64,000 nucleotides of DNA from Isoetes taiwanensis (lineage: Eukaryota > Streptophyta > Lycopodiopsida > Isoetales > Isoetaceae), in NCBI GenBank assembly GCA_021234155.1, contig JAJEKV010000032.1, forward strand, positions 12,976,283 through 13,040,282. Direction: 5' to 3'. Positions 31,277 through 43,589 of the stretch are shown piece by piece. The position numbers and the translations under genes are program-made. The notes under the pieces were generated by a model that was not told the origin of the DNA, did no database searches, and saw only the letters and a list, made by a program, of their open reading frames with translations. Every line of letters starts with the position of its first letter. The first letter of the stretch is position 1.

Positions 31277-31929
31277 TTGAATGGAAGTTGTGCTATAAAA
31301 AACAGCCCTTTATTCCTCGATCTGGACCGTACATAACGATCCTCGTTTGTGGGGTATGCCTGTACAAGTTTTTGTATACTGTATATTGAGGTTTACAAAA
31401 TACTATAAGGTTTGAGGGAATGTACTTAATGATGTTAATTTTGTACATGTATTGTAAGTTTTTGGAGGCTCTCGCTGCCCTCTCCGTGTGAATATGCACC
31501 CAAACCAAAGGGGGTTTTAGGGGATGTTAATTTAAATGTGCTGTATGCAATAGTTTGTGTTAAATAATGTTGATTGTAGTGATGTGTTGGTTGTTAATGT
31601 GCTATATATTTATATTAACAAAAAAATTTGGGCCCTTCGTGCCCTAATAAAGGCCTTCGAGCACTACGGATGGCATAACTTCACGTACCAATTTTACAAA
31701 CACACATGCATGTAATAACATTAACAACCCTTGTGCAATGGTTTAACTTAATGTTAATGGTAGTTGTTGGTTGCTATATTTAAAAAAAAAAAATTTGGGC
31801 CCTTAGGGAAAACATCTAGTTTCATACAAGCGTACAATGATTGGGAAAAAATGAATGACTTATCATAGGGTGGATCTAAACAGCCCCAAGAGCAATGCAC
31901 GATCTTTGCGCATTGCATGCATGGTGTTT
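31277..31929. other. AT-rich DNA, no gene
   Basis: AAAAAATTTGGGCCCTT occurs at about 31620 and 31785. Nothing else is recognised. Confidence 0.45.
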
Positions 31930-32248
31930 GCCCATTGCATGCAAGAGCAGTACACGGTCTTTGCCCATTGCATGCATTAAGAGCGATGCATAGTCTTTTC
32001 CCATTGCATGCAACATTAATAGCTTGTCATGTCTGCACAAACTAGCTTCTTCATAGTGTCAATATTGGAACACAGAATTATGTGTATATTGCCCATTGCA
32101 TGCAAGAGCAAATACACAGTGTTTGTCCATTGCATGCATTAAGAGTGATGCATGGTTTTTGCCCCTCATGCAACATTAATAGCTTGTGATGTCTGCACAA
32201 CCTAGCTTATTTGTAGTCTCAATATTGGAACACAGAATTATGTGTATA
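31930..32248. repeat. Tandem duplication, ~160-bp unit
   Basis: Copies 31930-32089 and 32091-32248 share GCCCATTGCATGCAAGAGCA, the CATTAAGAG-GATGCAT segment, the ATTAATAGCTTGT segment and AATATTGGAACACAGAATTA. CATTGCATGCA is also repeated inside each unit. Confidence 0.85.
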
Positions 32249-32260
32249 GAGGAGCAAATG

Positions 32261-32960
32261 CATACCAAGGACAGCTCAAATATACTAAAAAAATACATTG
32301 TTATAAAATATCTAAAGCTTGAACAGAATCATGTTCCAATCCAGAAGTCTTGAACGTGCAACAAATACCTACTTACCCTGAAACTGGCGTAGGAAATTTT
32401 GAGGTATTGACAGGCCGTCTAAAAGCCACGCAACAAGAATTTATAAGAGACGTCTTTGGTAGAACCTTGGAAGCCCAAAATCCAGTATGAGCTCTGTTGT
32501 AGTAACGCTTTATATGCCACCAAAATCAGACATATCTGAATAAGCAAAGCTAATATTATGTTTGCATTTTCTATGTCAACTTTGGCAGCTTTTACAAAGA
32601 ATGATTTGTAGACCAGAAAAAGGACGTTGGATATTATGCAAACGCTATTGAAGACTTACACTTAAGGTAGGAGCATAATTTCAAGAAATGATTATATATT
32701 TCCTGCATTGCATACCAAGGGCAGCTCAAATATACTCAAAAATACACTGTTATGAAATGTCTAAAGCTTGAGCAGAATCATGTTCCAATCCAGAAGTCTT
32801 GAACATGCAACAAAGAACTACTTACCCTGAACTTGGAGTAAACTTTGAACTATTGACAAGCCATCTAAAAGCCACGCAACAAGAAATTACAAGAGAAGTC
32901 TTTGGTAGAACCTTGGAAGCCCAAAATCCAGTACGAGCTCTATTGTAGTCACGATTATCA
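32261..32960. repeat. Direct repeat, ~250-bp unit, 450 bp apart
   Basis: CATACCAAGG starts the copies at 32261 and 32711. Both continue through CAGAATCATGTTCCAATCCA, AAAAGCCACGCAACAAGAA and TTTGGTAGAACCTTGGAAGC. Divergence is low. I see no coding sense. Confidence 0.85.
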
Positions 32961-34235
32961 ACATGAGACATATCTGAATAAGCAAAGCTAATATAATTTC
33001 ATTTGCCATGGCAGCTTCCAAAAAGAATGTTCTGTACAGCAGAAAAAGAACCGTTTGATATTATGCAAATAAGCTGAGAAACCGTGCCCAGTCTACAGGC
33101 AAAAGGCACGGGCAAAGACTTTTCAACCAATAAGAGATCTTGAAAAATGACTCTGCTCCAATCCTTGTTCTAGTGAAAAACTAAGGGCAATCCTCAAGAC
33201 CTGATAGCTTCTGCCTACAAATTAAACTCTAAGCCACTTACATAACTTGCTCACGATTTATCCTTGCATAAAAGGCAAATTCAGAAGTTGAGCATGCCTT
33301 CAAATAGCAACAAAGATGTACCTATCGATGTGCACAACTCAAAGCTCAGGGACTGTCTCCTTTGGCACAAACTTGACACAAAGAATAGCAGCCCATGTTG
33401 GTGCAGGATTCTGTTCCAGCTCGACCTGCTTCAAGCAATCATTTTGAGCAAAGACTAGTATCAGATGGTTCTAGAATAGCAAATCCACTTTGTAACATGA
33501 GAGCTTGAATATGTTTGCCACATGCAAGGCCAAAGAATCCAATGTGCATCCAGTATAACCAGAAGATTCAAACGAACAAAACATTGCTGCATTTAGTCAG
33601 ACTTGGACGCTACTGCATAGATGTTAATAGAAGATGCAGTGCAGGCGGAGGCCAGAATGCCAAAGAACTCGTCTGAAGTGCAGCGCTGCATTTTTCATTC
33701 CTTTACTACTCTTCGATTAACCCTACCCTAAAAGTATCCTTCTTCGATTAACCCTAAAGTATCCTTCATCGAGCCTTGCATGCTTCGATTGGAGATATCC
33801 TCCAAAATCATAGGTGTAACCATTAAAAAATGTCATAAAAATTAATGTGAGCGTAGGTACGCATTAGTACGTCTTCAAAATACGGCGACCAAATCTTAGC
33901 AAAACCATAGGAAAAAACATACAAACATACAAAAGTAACCCCCTGTAATTATGCTATATATTAGCGAATTGGTAATGTACTCATATTATTGTGATCCTTA
34001 AAGCATTATCACATGCATGTGTGTTTGTGTAATGTGAACATATGTGTTGTTCTCTTTAAAGCTCGAATAAGTAATGTTCTAAAACAACATATAAATGAGT
34101 CTGAGCAAACCATTGATAAGCCACGCATATATTTGTTTGTACAAATGTTTCTTAGAAGTGTCAGGTATCGCCTTTACAACTTGAATTTAACCAATTGGCT
34201 TCATTTAATGGCAAGCATGATGCAATTTAGCAGTT
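32961..34235. other. No gene recognised
   Basis: Mixed AT-rich sequence. CTTCGATTAACCCTA is repeated near 33713 and 33742. The frames are short. Confidence 0.45.
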
Positions 34236-34441
34236 GTATACAATATGACTGGGGTGTGCTCCATAGTGAAATTAATATTTTGCTACATTAATTATCCCTA
34301 AGTTCCTCTTTAAAGCTTATCCCAACTTACGCGTATACAATATGACTAATATGACTCGGGCGTGCTCCATAGTGAATTTAATATTTTGCTACATTAATTA
34401 TCCCTAAGTTCGTTCCTCTTTAAAGCTTCTCCCAACTTATG
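34236..34441. repeat. Tandem duplication, ~100-bp unit
   Basis: Both copies start GTATACAATATGACT and share GTGCTCCATAGTGAA, ATATTTTGCTACATTAATTA and CTCTTTAAAGCTT. Confidence 0.85.
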
Positions 34442-34599
34442 CGTGACAAAGTTGGACATTGCTACTTCCATGATATCTTCGTAGCATGTCCGCTTATAGA
34501 CTTAAGCTTATTGTGCCTATACCTTACCATACCTTACATTATATCTAATCTTTCAAGCCTGCACACGTGCCCACTACTTCTAAGGATGACATTTTGAGC

Positions 34600-36097
34600 A
34601 TCAGTTTTGGATCTCTTTCCAAATTTTCATCTTTAGAGATAGATTTAACTGCCTCCCACATTCGTTATAAAGCTGTATTTTTCCTACTGAAATTCATAAA
34701 CGCAAAGTTAATACGTTGATGATACTGGCGTTACACAATTCAATAACAAAAATAATTACAAAAGCAAATAATGCCATTCTTGCCAATATAATATTCGTTG
34801 TTGTCGAAGTTGCACATATAGACGTTAAAGGCCAAGTAAAAATACATGCCTGGACATTAGCCCGACAACGCTGGGCACATGTTTACTGCCCAGAGATAAA
34901 TCATCTTCACATCTGACCAGATTTAAATTTTGACATCGGACCAGAGATAATAGTCTTTAGAGGTAGATTTAACTGCTCCCCAATTCCTTATAAAACATTA
35001 TTTTCTCTTTTGAAATCCATAAATGCAAAGTTAATACATTGATGATATTGTTATTAGACCTTCAAAAATACATGCGAGGACATTAGCCCAGTAACGTTGG
35101 GCACACGTTCTCATATTACGACATTATTCATAGAGGTCTTTAAAAAATAACTCTCACATGTTGAACATTAAAAAAGGGTCAGGAACAAACCCAACACACA
35201 ATTTCTTAGTTCACAAGGTTTCGTTGGTATGTGCACTAAATTAATTGAGGTCATTAACATGTTCCCAACATTAGCCCGACAACGCCGAGCACACATTTAC
35301 CATAGAGAAGGAAAAAGAAACTAGAATGTATTCTAACGAACATGCCTATATGTTTCGCAGGTGTTAGTCTTAAGTGATTGATACACAACTATAACATACA
35401 CCAAATGGAGGAGAGAATTATTCTATAGGCTCCATGCATTGTCCGATTGCATCGTCTCTTCAAATGGTATCGCTTGCACGGTATCACTTGTACGCAACGA
35501 AGTCAAATCAGCCTGAGCACATATGGTGCAAAAAAAGCTCAAGCAAAACAACACACTCTCTAAAACCCTTGCAAAATGTAGCCCAAGCAATGCCTGGACA
35601 TATTACAAGCATTTTAAAGCTTTTGTTAAAACCCTCGCACTTTTAGCTCGGGCAACGTGCGAGTATCGCACTCACCTAAACCGTTGCAAAGCTTAGCCCC
35701 ACCACAGTGCCCGAATAATGCTCGAATATTGATTGCATTTATGTACCTATTTTTTGTGTTCTGGATTTATGTACCTAATTTTTATTAACTACTTCTAAGG
35801 GTGACACTTTGAGTATAAGTGATCTGTCTTTCCAAATTTTCGACTTTAGAGGTAGATTCAATTGCCCCCCACATTACTTATAAAGCATTGTTTTCTCTAC
35901 TGAAATCCAGAAACGTGAAGTTAATACATTGATGATACTAAGACAATTTCAACAACAAAAATTATTACAAAAGCAAAGAATGTCCATCTTGCAAGCATCA
36001 ATCAACCTGTGCCATTGCCGGAAGTTGCACATATAGAAGTTAAAAAGATCGCATAGCCAGGACATTAGCCCGGCAACGCTGGGCACACGTTTACTAG
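34600..36097. repeat. Three diverged copies of a ~250-300-bp repeat
   Basis: Copies lie near 34600-34890, 34920-35115 and 35800-36097. Each has GAGGTAGATTTAACTGC, AAATCCATAAACGCAAAGTT and ends with the phrase ACATTAGCCCGACAACGCTG followed by GGCACACGTTTACT. The last phrase also occurs alone near 35268-35300. No coding sense is seen. Confidence 0.75.
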
Positions 36098-36330
36098 TCT
36101 ATTCTTGTTTTCTAACAATTCCAAGCATCTTGGGATGAGGCTGACATTCTTGTTTTTTAACAATTCCCAGGCACATGTTTACTAGTCTATTCTTGTTTTC
36201 TAACAATTCTGAGCATCCTGGGATGAGGCTATTCTTGTTTTCTAACAATTCCGAGCATCCTGTGATGAGGCTGACATTCTTGTTTTCTAACAATTCCGAA
36301 CATCTTGGAATGAGGCTGACATTATAGAGG
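36098..36330. repeat. Minisatellite, ~45-bp unit, about five copies
   Basis: The unit contains TTCTTGTTTTCTAACAATTC then GAGCATCCTGGGATGAGGCT. Several units keep a multiple of three, so the minus strand stays open and repeats CSELLENKN. There is no start context or neighbour to suggest a gene. Confidence 0.85.
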
Positions 36331-37875
36331 TATCTTTTGGTAATAACATAAAAGCAGAGTTGTATTATTTTAAATTGGCATGCTAAAATTGATCCCATCC
36401 AGGGTTCAAGTTTGACGGCTTTCATGCATATTTTTGGCTTTTTTACCCGTCAAAACAGGCAGCAAAAAAAATTGCCCTGCATATAAAGGGTAACAAATAT
36501 CAAATTGCCTGTCATATAGAAAGGCAAAAAAAAAATGTGTATGTCATTTGAAAGGTCGCGAATATAAATTTGCCTTTCATTTTTGTATAAGTACTAGGGT
36601 TTTTTATAGGCATATCGAGTTAATGTACCTTACTTCTAGAATAATGAATTAGGTAATATTATTTTATTTTATTTTTAAACTTCTACATTTCCAATTCCTC
36701 CTACATTCTCCCATTTCCTAACGAATCCACCAATTTGGGAAATCCGAGTCATTTCTGCTCTACCAGCTGCCTGCCACGGCTCTTTGCAGTAAGTCGGTCA
36801 TGCTCAGAGCTTCTTTTTTTTTGTTCTTTTTCCCCTTTTTCACAAAACGACATCTGTGTGTGGAGTCTATGGACGGAGTCTGTGGATTGGTTTTTTCACC
36901 ACGTTTCAGTCAGAGCGAGCACTGCCAAGTAGAGAGGCCGTCATTGTCTCTGTCATCGAGATTAACCAATGGACTACTATGTAACTTACCTTTTTTTTTT
37001 TTTCTAAGTTTATAATTGAAAAACGGTCTTCCGTCAATTAAAATTTTTGTATGTCAGTTGAAAGGTTCAAATTGATCAACATTCTGTCATATGAAAGACC
37101 AAACAAAAAAGTGCCTGTCATTGGAAAATTAGGGGGTGCCCGTCAAATTTGAACCCTGATCCCATCTTGGCCATGTCTCTTGAATTTTTGATAGTGATGC
37201 GAGGATAGTGACGAAATATGAATAGGCTTTGAATAGGCAGAATCATCCTTGAAGGCCGTGAAGTCGACTTTGACCATCTACAAAGTATAACCTAATAAAC
37301 CTAGAAAGCCTAGAAATCCTTGAACTTCTGCAAACTAGCTGCAGATCGGTTGTACGATATCCAGAATAGGTTCCAAATTTGTTTAAAAAACATATTGAAA
37401 ATCCTCTGTTTGAAATATCTACTGAAAATTCCAAGAAAATCCCCTGTTTGAAATATCTACTGAAAATTTCCCTGTTTGAAAATTTTCTATTGCAGAATTT
37501 AGAATCCTGGAGTTCCCTGCTTTTGCCCAAAAATTTTCTGTGCTCTTCAAAGCATCAGACTTGAAGCCCCCTTTTTTCCGTCTGGATTAACTACTGCTAA
37601 GAACTGATTCGGACAAAAAATTTCAAAAGGACAGTGGGCAATTGTTACAAAAATAGTGCAGAAACAACAAAAATAGTACAAAAATTGTTTCAAAAATAGT
37701 GCAGATGCGACTCGCAAGCTTAGACTTGAATGTAAACATTCTTACGTTTTTCTCATACTGCAAAAAATCCAGTTTTTGGTCTTCCAGCAACAGCCGAATC
37801 TCCAACGCCCTAAATATCGGATGTTGTCTTGTTTTAACTAGTCTTAAATTGCAGAAAATATGTATCTAACTAGAC
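36331..37875. other. AT-rich DNA without recognised genes
   Basis: Short scattered repeats contain TGTCATTTGAAAGG and its variants (36530, 37050, 37080). The phrase CTGTTTGAAATATCTACTGAAAAT occurs as two near copies at 37400-37470. Nothing coding is seen. Confidence 0.45.
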
Positions 37876-38358
37876 GTGCATATACCACGGATATACCCAT
37901 GGTTTAAACATGATGGCATCCAATATTTACAGCGTCCACGTATAGGCTCCATTTACGTAGATTGTCTCAACGAAGAGAGACTACTAAATGACAAGCTCTT
38001 TATGCATGAAAACAAATGTAGAAAACATTATGAGCTGGTGGGTACTCCACTCCAACTAATGTTGTCTAGGCTCCATTTACGTGGATTGTCTAAACGCAGA
38101 GAGACTCCTAAACGACAATGCTCTTTATGTATAGAAAACAAATGTAGAAAACATTATGAGCTGGTGGGTACTCTGCTCCAACTAATGTTGTCTAGGCTCC
38201 ATTTACGCAGATTGTCTAAACGAAGAGAGACTACTAAACGACAATGCTCTTTATGTACAGAAAACAAATGTAGAAAACATTATGAGCTTGTGGGTACTCT
38301 ACTCCAACTAATGTTGTCTGTTGTTTTGGAAACCAAGCAATTTCATCCAGTTGCATAA
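37876..38358 (+). repeat. Tandem repeat of 138 bp, open in one frame (160 codons)
   Basis: About three units share AGGCTCCATTTACG, GATTGTCTAAACG, AACAAATGTAGAAAACATTA and GGGTACTC-CTCCAACTAATG. The unit is 138 bp, so one frame stays open and encodes a 46-residue repeat containing KCRKHYELVGTLLQLMLS. A partial copy lies at ~41160-41310, and an inverted one at ~57930-58075. The open frame may only follow from the period. I know no matching protein. Confidence 0.75.
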
Positions 38359-38889
38359 AGCCAACACATGATTGTAATACTTAAGGGTGGTATATATGTG
38401 TAGCCCATTTACTTGAAACATTAGTTCTTTATATGTTCTTAAGGTGAGAGAGTTTTCTTGCAATCATTCAAGATTACATTCTGTTTGGTCGAGGAAATTG
38501 TGAGGAACCTTGTAACCTACCGTGTAAATCTGAAAATTTACACTACAGTTTAGAGATAGCAGGAGAATTTTCTACTAAAAATAACATTTTTCTAGTTACA
38601 TCGATGGCAATAGAGTGCAATTATGTAGCTGGTAGGCTGGGCTAGATCTAGCAGGAAATGTGTCGATTGTGCTTAAAAAGTCTCTTGAATCAAGATTATG
38701 GTCTGGGGGTTTGGAGATGTCCCTCCTATTAATTTAAATGTCATTTTCTCCTTGTCCTTCGCCATTGATTTACTTGGCTCTATTGGTTTCCTGGAAGGAC
38801 ACTGACCTAGTGACCCATGATTACTTGGCCCTAGTGGTTTTCACTTGGCTAGGTCAATCAAGCAATCAATGGATGACATCTTGATCTTG
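38359..38889. repeat. Part of the large repeated unit, non-coding
   Basis: It reappears inverted at about 57400-57930, including the ACCTTGTAACCTACCGTGTA segment and TTGGAGATGTCCCTCCTATT. It seems to be single-copy DNA captured in a segmental inverted duplication. Confidence 0.7.
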
Positions 38890-39600
38890 ATTTCTTGTAG
38901 GATACTGGTTTCCTAGAAGGATACTGACATGGTCACCATTATTACTTGGCTCTAGGGGTTTCCACTTGGGTATAGTGGTTTACCAGGCCCGAATTTAGAT
39001 TTTGCACTCAACAGCACAAATGCCGCCCTTTATTTATGCTTATTGGATTTTGCCAGTTTGTACACTATTTTTACAAATTTTCAACCGAAAATTTGTCTAC
39101 ATACACTTTATCAAATCAGATATTTCTATCCTTATTCCAAAATTTTGGGAGGAACCCCCTAATTTCGACCCTTGTTGTTGTCTTGGCTAAGTCAAACAAG
39201 CAATCAATGAGTGACGTCTTGATCTTGATTTCTTGTAGGATACTAGTTTCCTCGAAGGATACTGACATGGTCACCATTATTACTTGGCTCTAGGGGTTTC
39301 CACTTGGCTCTACTAGTTTACCAGGCTCGAATTTAGATTTTGCACTAACCAGCACAAATGCCACCCTTTATTTATGCTTACCGAATTTTGCCAGTTTGTA
39401 TACTATTTTTACAAAATGTCAACCGAAAATTTGTCTACATCCACTTTATCAAATCGGATATTTCTAACCTTATTCGAAAATTCTGGGGAAGAACCCCCTA
39501 ATTTCTACCCTTGTTGTTGTCTTGGCTAGGTCAATCAAGCAATCAATGAGTGACATCTTGATCTTGATTTCTTGTAGGATACTGGTTTCCTCGGCTACCA
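38890..39600. repeat. ~345-bp tandem units, left arm
   Basis: GGATACTGACATGGTCACCA occurs at about 38919 and 39258, each followed by a CTTGGCTCTAGGGGTTTCCA block, AGCACAAATGCC and CTTGTTGTTGTCTTGGCTA. Inverted copies lie at 52540-52940 and 56400-57400. Confidence 0.8.
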
Positions 39601-39604
39601 AAAA

Positions 39605-40143
39605 TGCATTTTACTAAAGCATTGCTTGAGATGGTTCTGGTGGCACTTAAGAGCAATTGAATGATAGCTTTGACAAGCTCATGGAGTTCCTTAAAAGCTA
39701 TGGAAGTGCATGCCATTGTAAGAGCTGCGAGTTTTTATCTGGCTATGGAGGCAACATGTGAATTTGCACAATCAATCCCTAAAGCCTTTTCGAATCCAGG
39801 TAACATGGACTTTGATTGCAATGCTATAATGATTCAAATATTAGACCTTATGCAGAAACATTTTGCAGAGATTTTATTATGCACTTGCGGGAAGAAAATA
39901 GATGATGCAAGACAATTCTTAAATCATATGGCAACACAATACTATGGCAGTAACATCATTAGCATCATTGCCAGTTAGTCCAACAACAGCAACTGCCGAA
40001 ACAGTACCATCAAATATCTCTTATGAAGTAGTGACTACACCAAAGCTCAATGTACCACATAAGTTGTGGGTTGACACTACTATTCAGCAGCTGGTTACTA
40101 TGGCGGCAGCGCATTTATCCCTTTTACATACATTTGTTGATTG
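39605..40143 (+). pseudogene. Recurring protein-like segment, left copy
   Basis: I do not recognise the protein. From ATG at 39605 (MHFTKALLEMVLVALKSN) a TGA interrupts at codon 19, where the right copies have Arg. The frame then continues with MIALTSSWSSLKAMEVHAIV, AMEATCEFAQSIPKAF, DCNAIMIQILDLMQKHFAEI and ARQFLNHMATQYYG. A shift near 39950 leads into VSPTTATAE, YEVVTTPKLNVPHKLWVDTT and LLHTFVD with a stop at 40142. The same amino-acid text occurs inverted at 51950-52491, 54915-55105 and 55808-56354 with different indels, so it derives from one coding sequence of about 180 codons. It could be part of a non-autonomous transposon or of a captured gene. Confidence 0.55.
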
Positions 40144-40151
40144 ATACATAG

Positions 40152-40571
40152 TTATCCATAGCTGAATCAAGTTTGTTATTGCATCTGCTTCATTTTGATG
40201 ATCATTTTTGTGAAATGGAGTAGGATGGATAAATCTCAAGGCAAAGGGAAACGTTTTGGAGATTTAGTAGTATGTTTTGGGGAAATGCTGATAGATTTTG
40301 TGCTGTCTTGATCTGATAGATCAAGATGGCACAAAATCGATCAGCATTTTTCCAAAACATATGTTTTGGAGAAATGCTGATAGATTTTCTGCTGTCTTGA
40401 TCTGATAGATCAAGACGGCACAAAATCGATCAGCATTTCCCCAAAACATACTACTAAATCTCCAACACGTTTCCTTTGCCTTGAGATTTATCCATCCTAC
40501 TCCGTTTCACAAAAATAGTCATGATCCAAAATGAAGCAGATGCAATAACAAAAACTTGATTCACCTATGGA
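40152..40571. repeat. Foldback (palindromic) element 1
   Basis: This is a long imperfect inverted repeat. The arms run from TATCCATAGCTGAATCAAG through GGATGGATAAATCTCAAGGC to the centre, then back to CTTGATTCACCTATGGAT. The centre is itself duplicated (GAAATGCTGATAGATTTT, then GATAGATCAAGA, twice), so the copy contains a nested smaller palindrome. It directly follows the protein-like segment. Confidence 0.85.
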
Positions 40572-41640
40572 TTATCAATCAATAAATGTATAAAACAAAT
40601 CTGTAAAAGGGGCCATTGTGCCATTCTTTTATCCTACTTGTAATTGTCATTTGGCCAAATGCATTCCAAGAGAGAGTACATGTATAGTCATGGGGAGTGC
40701 TATGGGCAATAATTACAAAAAAGAAGTGTCTTTTGAAGAGTAAGTCATTTCATTCTCAGCATGACTTATTATTAATTTCTCAATATCATAGTTCATCTAT
40801 AGATTGCACCAGATAATGCTTAATGGATCAAAACTAATAATCATCAATAAGTTGGAGAGACAAAGTTGATCGTATCACTTAATAGATCATATTTATATGG
40901 TCTTCATGGACGTTAAAAAATCTATTTGCATTCTATTCTATAGCCTTTTAGCTATTAGCAAAAGTTGTAGCTTATTGTGTGGTGGCTTACATGGAACCAA
41001 TAATAGATTGTTTAATAAATTAAAACATGTTTATTTATAAACTATTGCGGTTTTGAAAGAAAAAGGGTTTTAAGCTAGTGTATTGTTTAGTATTCATTTA
41101 TCTAACAAAATTAGTTTTTGTTTATATCTATGATGGCATCCAATATTTATAGCGTCAGGCCAAATCCATGTATAGGCTCCATTTACATAGATTGTCTAAT
41201 GAAGAGAGACTACTACATGACAACGCTCTTTATGTATGGAAAACAAATGTAGAAAACATTATGAGCTGGTGGGTACTCTACTCCAGCTAATGTTGTCTGT
41301 TGTTTTGGAAACCAAGCAATCTCATCCAGTTGTAGAAAGCCAATACATTATATGTAATATTTAAGGGTCGTATATATATGTAGCCCATTTAATTGAAACA
41401 TTAGTTCTTTATATGTTCTTAAGGTAAGAGAGTTTTCTTGCAATCATTTAAGATTACATTCTGTTTGGTCGGGACTTTCGGAGGAGGAGCTTCAAGGGAA
41501 TTTTCATATTAAGTTCAGGAGCAGATCACTGGCATGCTTAGTAGACTATTTCATTGAAGCATTTCACTAAAGTTCAATTTTAAACTTAATATCTTGAGGC
41601 TGCCCTTTTTTTTTGGAGGCAGAGGCATGTTAGCTTTTAC
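40572..41640. repeat. Remainder of the left repeat unit
   Basis: 40600-41050 reappears inverted at 51080-51620, 54210-54690 and partly 55105-55450 (for example ACTCCCCATGACTATACATG). 41100-41480 repeats 37880-38480 in direct orientation, so the unit is bounded by copies of the 138-bp repeat region. No gene is seen. Confidence 0.7.
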
Positions 41641-41883
41641 AGAAACATTTTGCAGGAAAGGGCAGAACCTTTTTCCATAGTACTTACTAGTTGGGAAGAG
41701 GTAGTGGCTATGGCCCCCATAGTACTAGCTATTTTGGAAGAGGTTGAATCGGTTCCAACCAAGTACTACATTTGTAATGTAACTGCTCTCATGTTGGCTG
41801 CTGAATACCCTCTGATAGGGGTCTTACAAAGCTTTGTAAAAAATTTTCCAATCAATAAAGCTTATCTTCTTACCTTCAAATAA
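41641..41883 (+). CDS. Short reading frame of unknown function, possible exon
   Basis: The 77-codon frame is preceded by a polypyrimidine/CAG stretch (TTTTGCAG just before GAAAGGGCAG), which resembles a splice acceptor. The text (WEEVVAMAPIVLAILEEVES and MLAAEYPLIGVLQSF) is protein-like, but I recognise no family. It could be a host exon relic or chance. The LINE fragment follows immediately. Confidence 0.25.
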   Translation, partial: RNILQERAEPFSIVLTSWEEVVAMAPIVLAILEEVESVPTKYYICNVTALMLAAEYPLIGVLQSFVKNFPINKAYLLTFK

Positions 41884-42590
41884 AAGGGGGGGGGAAGGGT
41901 GGATTTCTTTCTCCCAGCCAACCCAACTGACTGGAGGATCTACATCCTCCTATGGAGGATCTGGAAAGGAAGAAATGAATTTGTTTTCAATTATGAAATT
42001 ATCCACCCAGAGGGAGTGATAAGACAGATCAAATATGATGTTGATTGGATTATTGAAGGATTATCAAACTAATGGCCCTTTTAATTGCAGAAATTATGTT
42101 CGTGCTGATGAGGAGAATCAAGTGGAAGAAAATTAATCTGGAGGCAAACAGGGAGTGGACCAGGCTATTTGGCTCACCCAATACACTTGGGCATGAAGAA
42201 CCCTGTATGTGTAACTGCTGCTGCGACCAAAACTATGATATCAGACGAGCTTTAATCTGCAAAGCCAAGGATGCAAAGGGGAGATATAATCTGGCGATGG
42301 CAGGGTCTTGTATGTGTATGTTCTGCACCCTCAGCACAGAGGTCAGGGGAAGAGGAAGGAAAAATCTCAGATCGAGTTTCTAAGTGAAGAATTCTTATCT
42401 GTTGGAACAAAAATATCACACCCAGTACTATTTTAAGGATTATATCTACCTATTTTCGGAAATTTTTTTGACTTTCAATAGATAGGAGGGATCCTTGCCC
42501 TCCTTTCTATTCTCGGGTTAAACTTCCCTGAAAAAAGTTTTTTTTGTGTACTCTCTATATTTATACTTTAATATATATATACCGACTTCA

Positions 42591-42623
<33 letters not shown>
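41884..42623 (+). mobile_element. 5'-truncated L1-type LINE, 3' end with poly(A)
   Basis: The frame starting near 41915 reads NPTDWRIYILLWRIWKGRNE, then FVFNYEIIHPEGVIRQIKYD and WIIEGL with a stop near 42071. This is the C-terminal motif of plant L1 ORF2. About 500 bp of 3' sequence and a 31-base A run (42593-42623) follow. Only the 3' end was inserted, as is common for LINEs. The exact left end is unclear. Confidence 0.78.
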
Positions 42624-42626
<3 letters not shown>

Positions 42627-43580
42627 ATATTGCCGTCGGGTTACATGTTGGGCATTGCGTGCCAGGTTCGTAGGCAAAGTGATCAATCAAAGTGGCTCTG
42701 GTTATCAACAGATGGGACTTCGTGCACCAAATCTTAGCAGATTGATACAAATATGGACGAAGTTTTAGATATCTTGGAGGGCATACTTATCCGAAGAGCC
42801 ACCACCCTGCTGCAAGCAAACTTGTTCTCTTCCATCGTACTTATTTCTAGATAATAATATTATGCTCCTATCTTAAATCCGACATCTTTTGATTGGTTTT
42901 CTATTGACTCTGTCCTTGTTTTTTTTCAGTTTTATGCTTGAATTAGGTCTTTAAATGGCTCTAAAATCGAGTAATGTTAGCTTTGAGTTAGTTACAAAGT
43001 TGATTTGAGTGGATTAAACAAATCACGCAGTTGATTTTGAATGATTATGGGGCAATAGAATAGAAGGGTTTTTATCGTTAGAGCCGGCCGTATGATCATT
43101 TTTCCATTACTTGTTAAAATAAAGTTGGAGCCAGTTTGGAATCTTCCACTCCGGCAAGTTGATCCAAGCAAGGAATCGAGTTTGCTAGAAGGTTGTTCCC
43201 CTTTTTTAATCCCAAGTGGTGTTGCCTGGGTTCAAATCCTAGACCACTACTTGTCTTATTACTTTATTTAGGTTTTTAATTTTTTATACTCTCCCTATTT
43301 TTTTAATTTTAGGGTTTCGTATTCAATGGCCCTCGGCCTTTTAGCCATCCATCATGTTAAGTAACGTCTTACAAGCAAGAGTTGCCTCTTTTATCAAATA
43401 TGAGTCAATTGAAAGCGCTTTGCTCTATTCCATATCCATCATGCTACATAAAGTTTACAAGCAAGAGACGCCTCTTTTATCAATATGACTCAAATGAAAG
43501 TGGTTTGCTCAAAAACAGAAAGGGATTAGTTCCAATCTTAGTATGTAAGACATCTATTTTTTTGACACCATTTCCTGTTC
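42624..43580. other. No gene; one tRNA-like B box
   Basis: Around 43210-43250 the sequence TGTTGCCTGGGTTCAAATCC followed by TAGACCACTAC resembles the TPsiC arm/B box of a tRNA-derived SINE. No intact A box is visible. (TTCTA)-like and T-rich tracts follow. Confidence 0.4.
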
Positions 43581-43589
43581 TATTCGTAA

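Noticed and set aside
31293-31508. Minus-strand 71-codon frame
   Set aside because: Low-information AT-rich text without start context or domain.
36098-36330. CRISPR-like array
   Set aside because: The units are contiguous without unique spacers, and the context is a plant genome, so this is a minisatellite.
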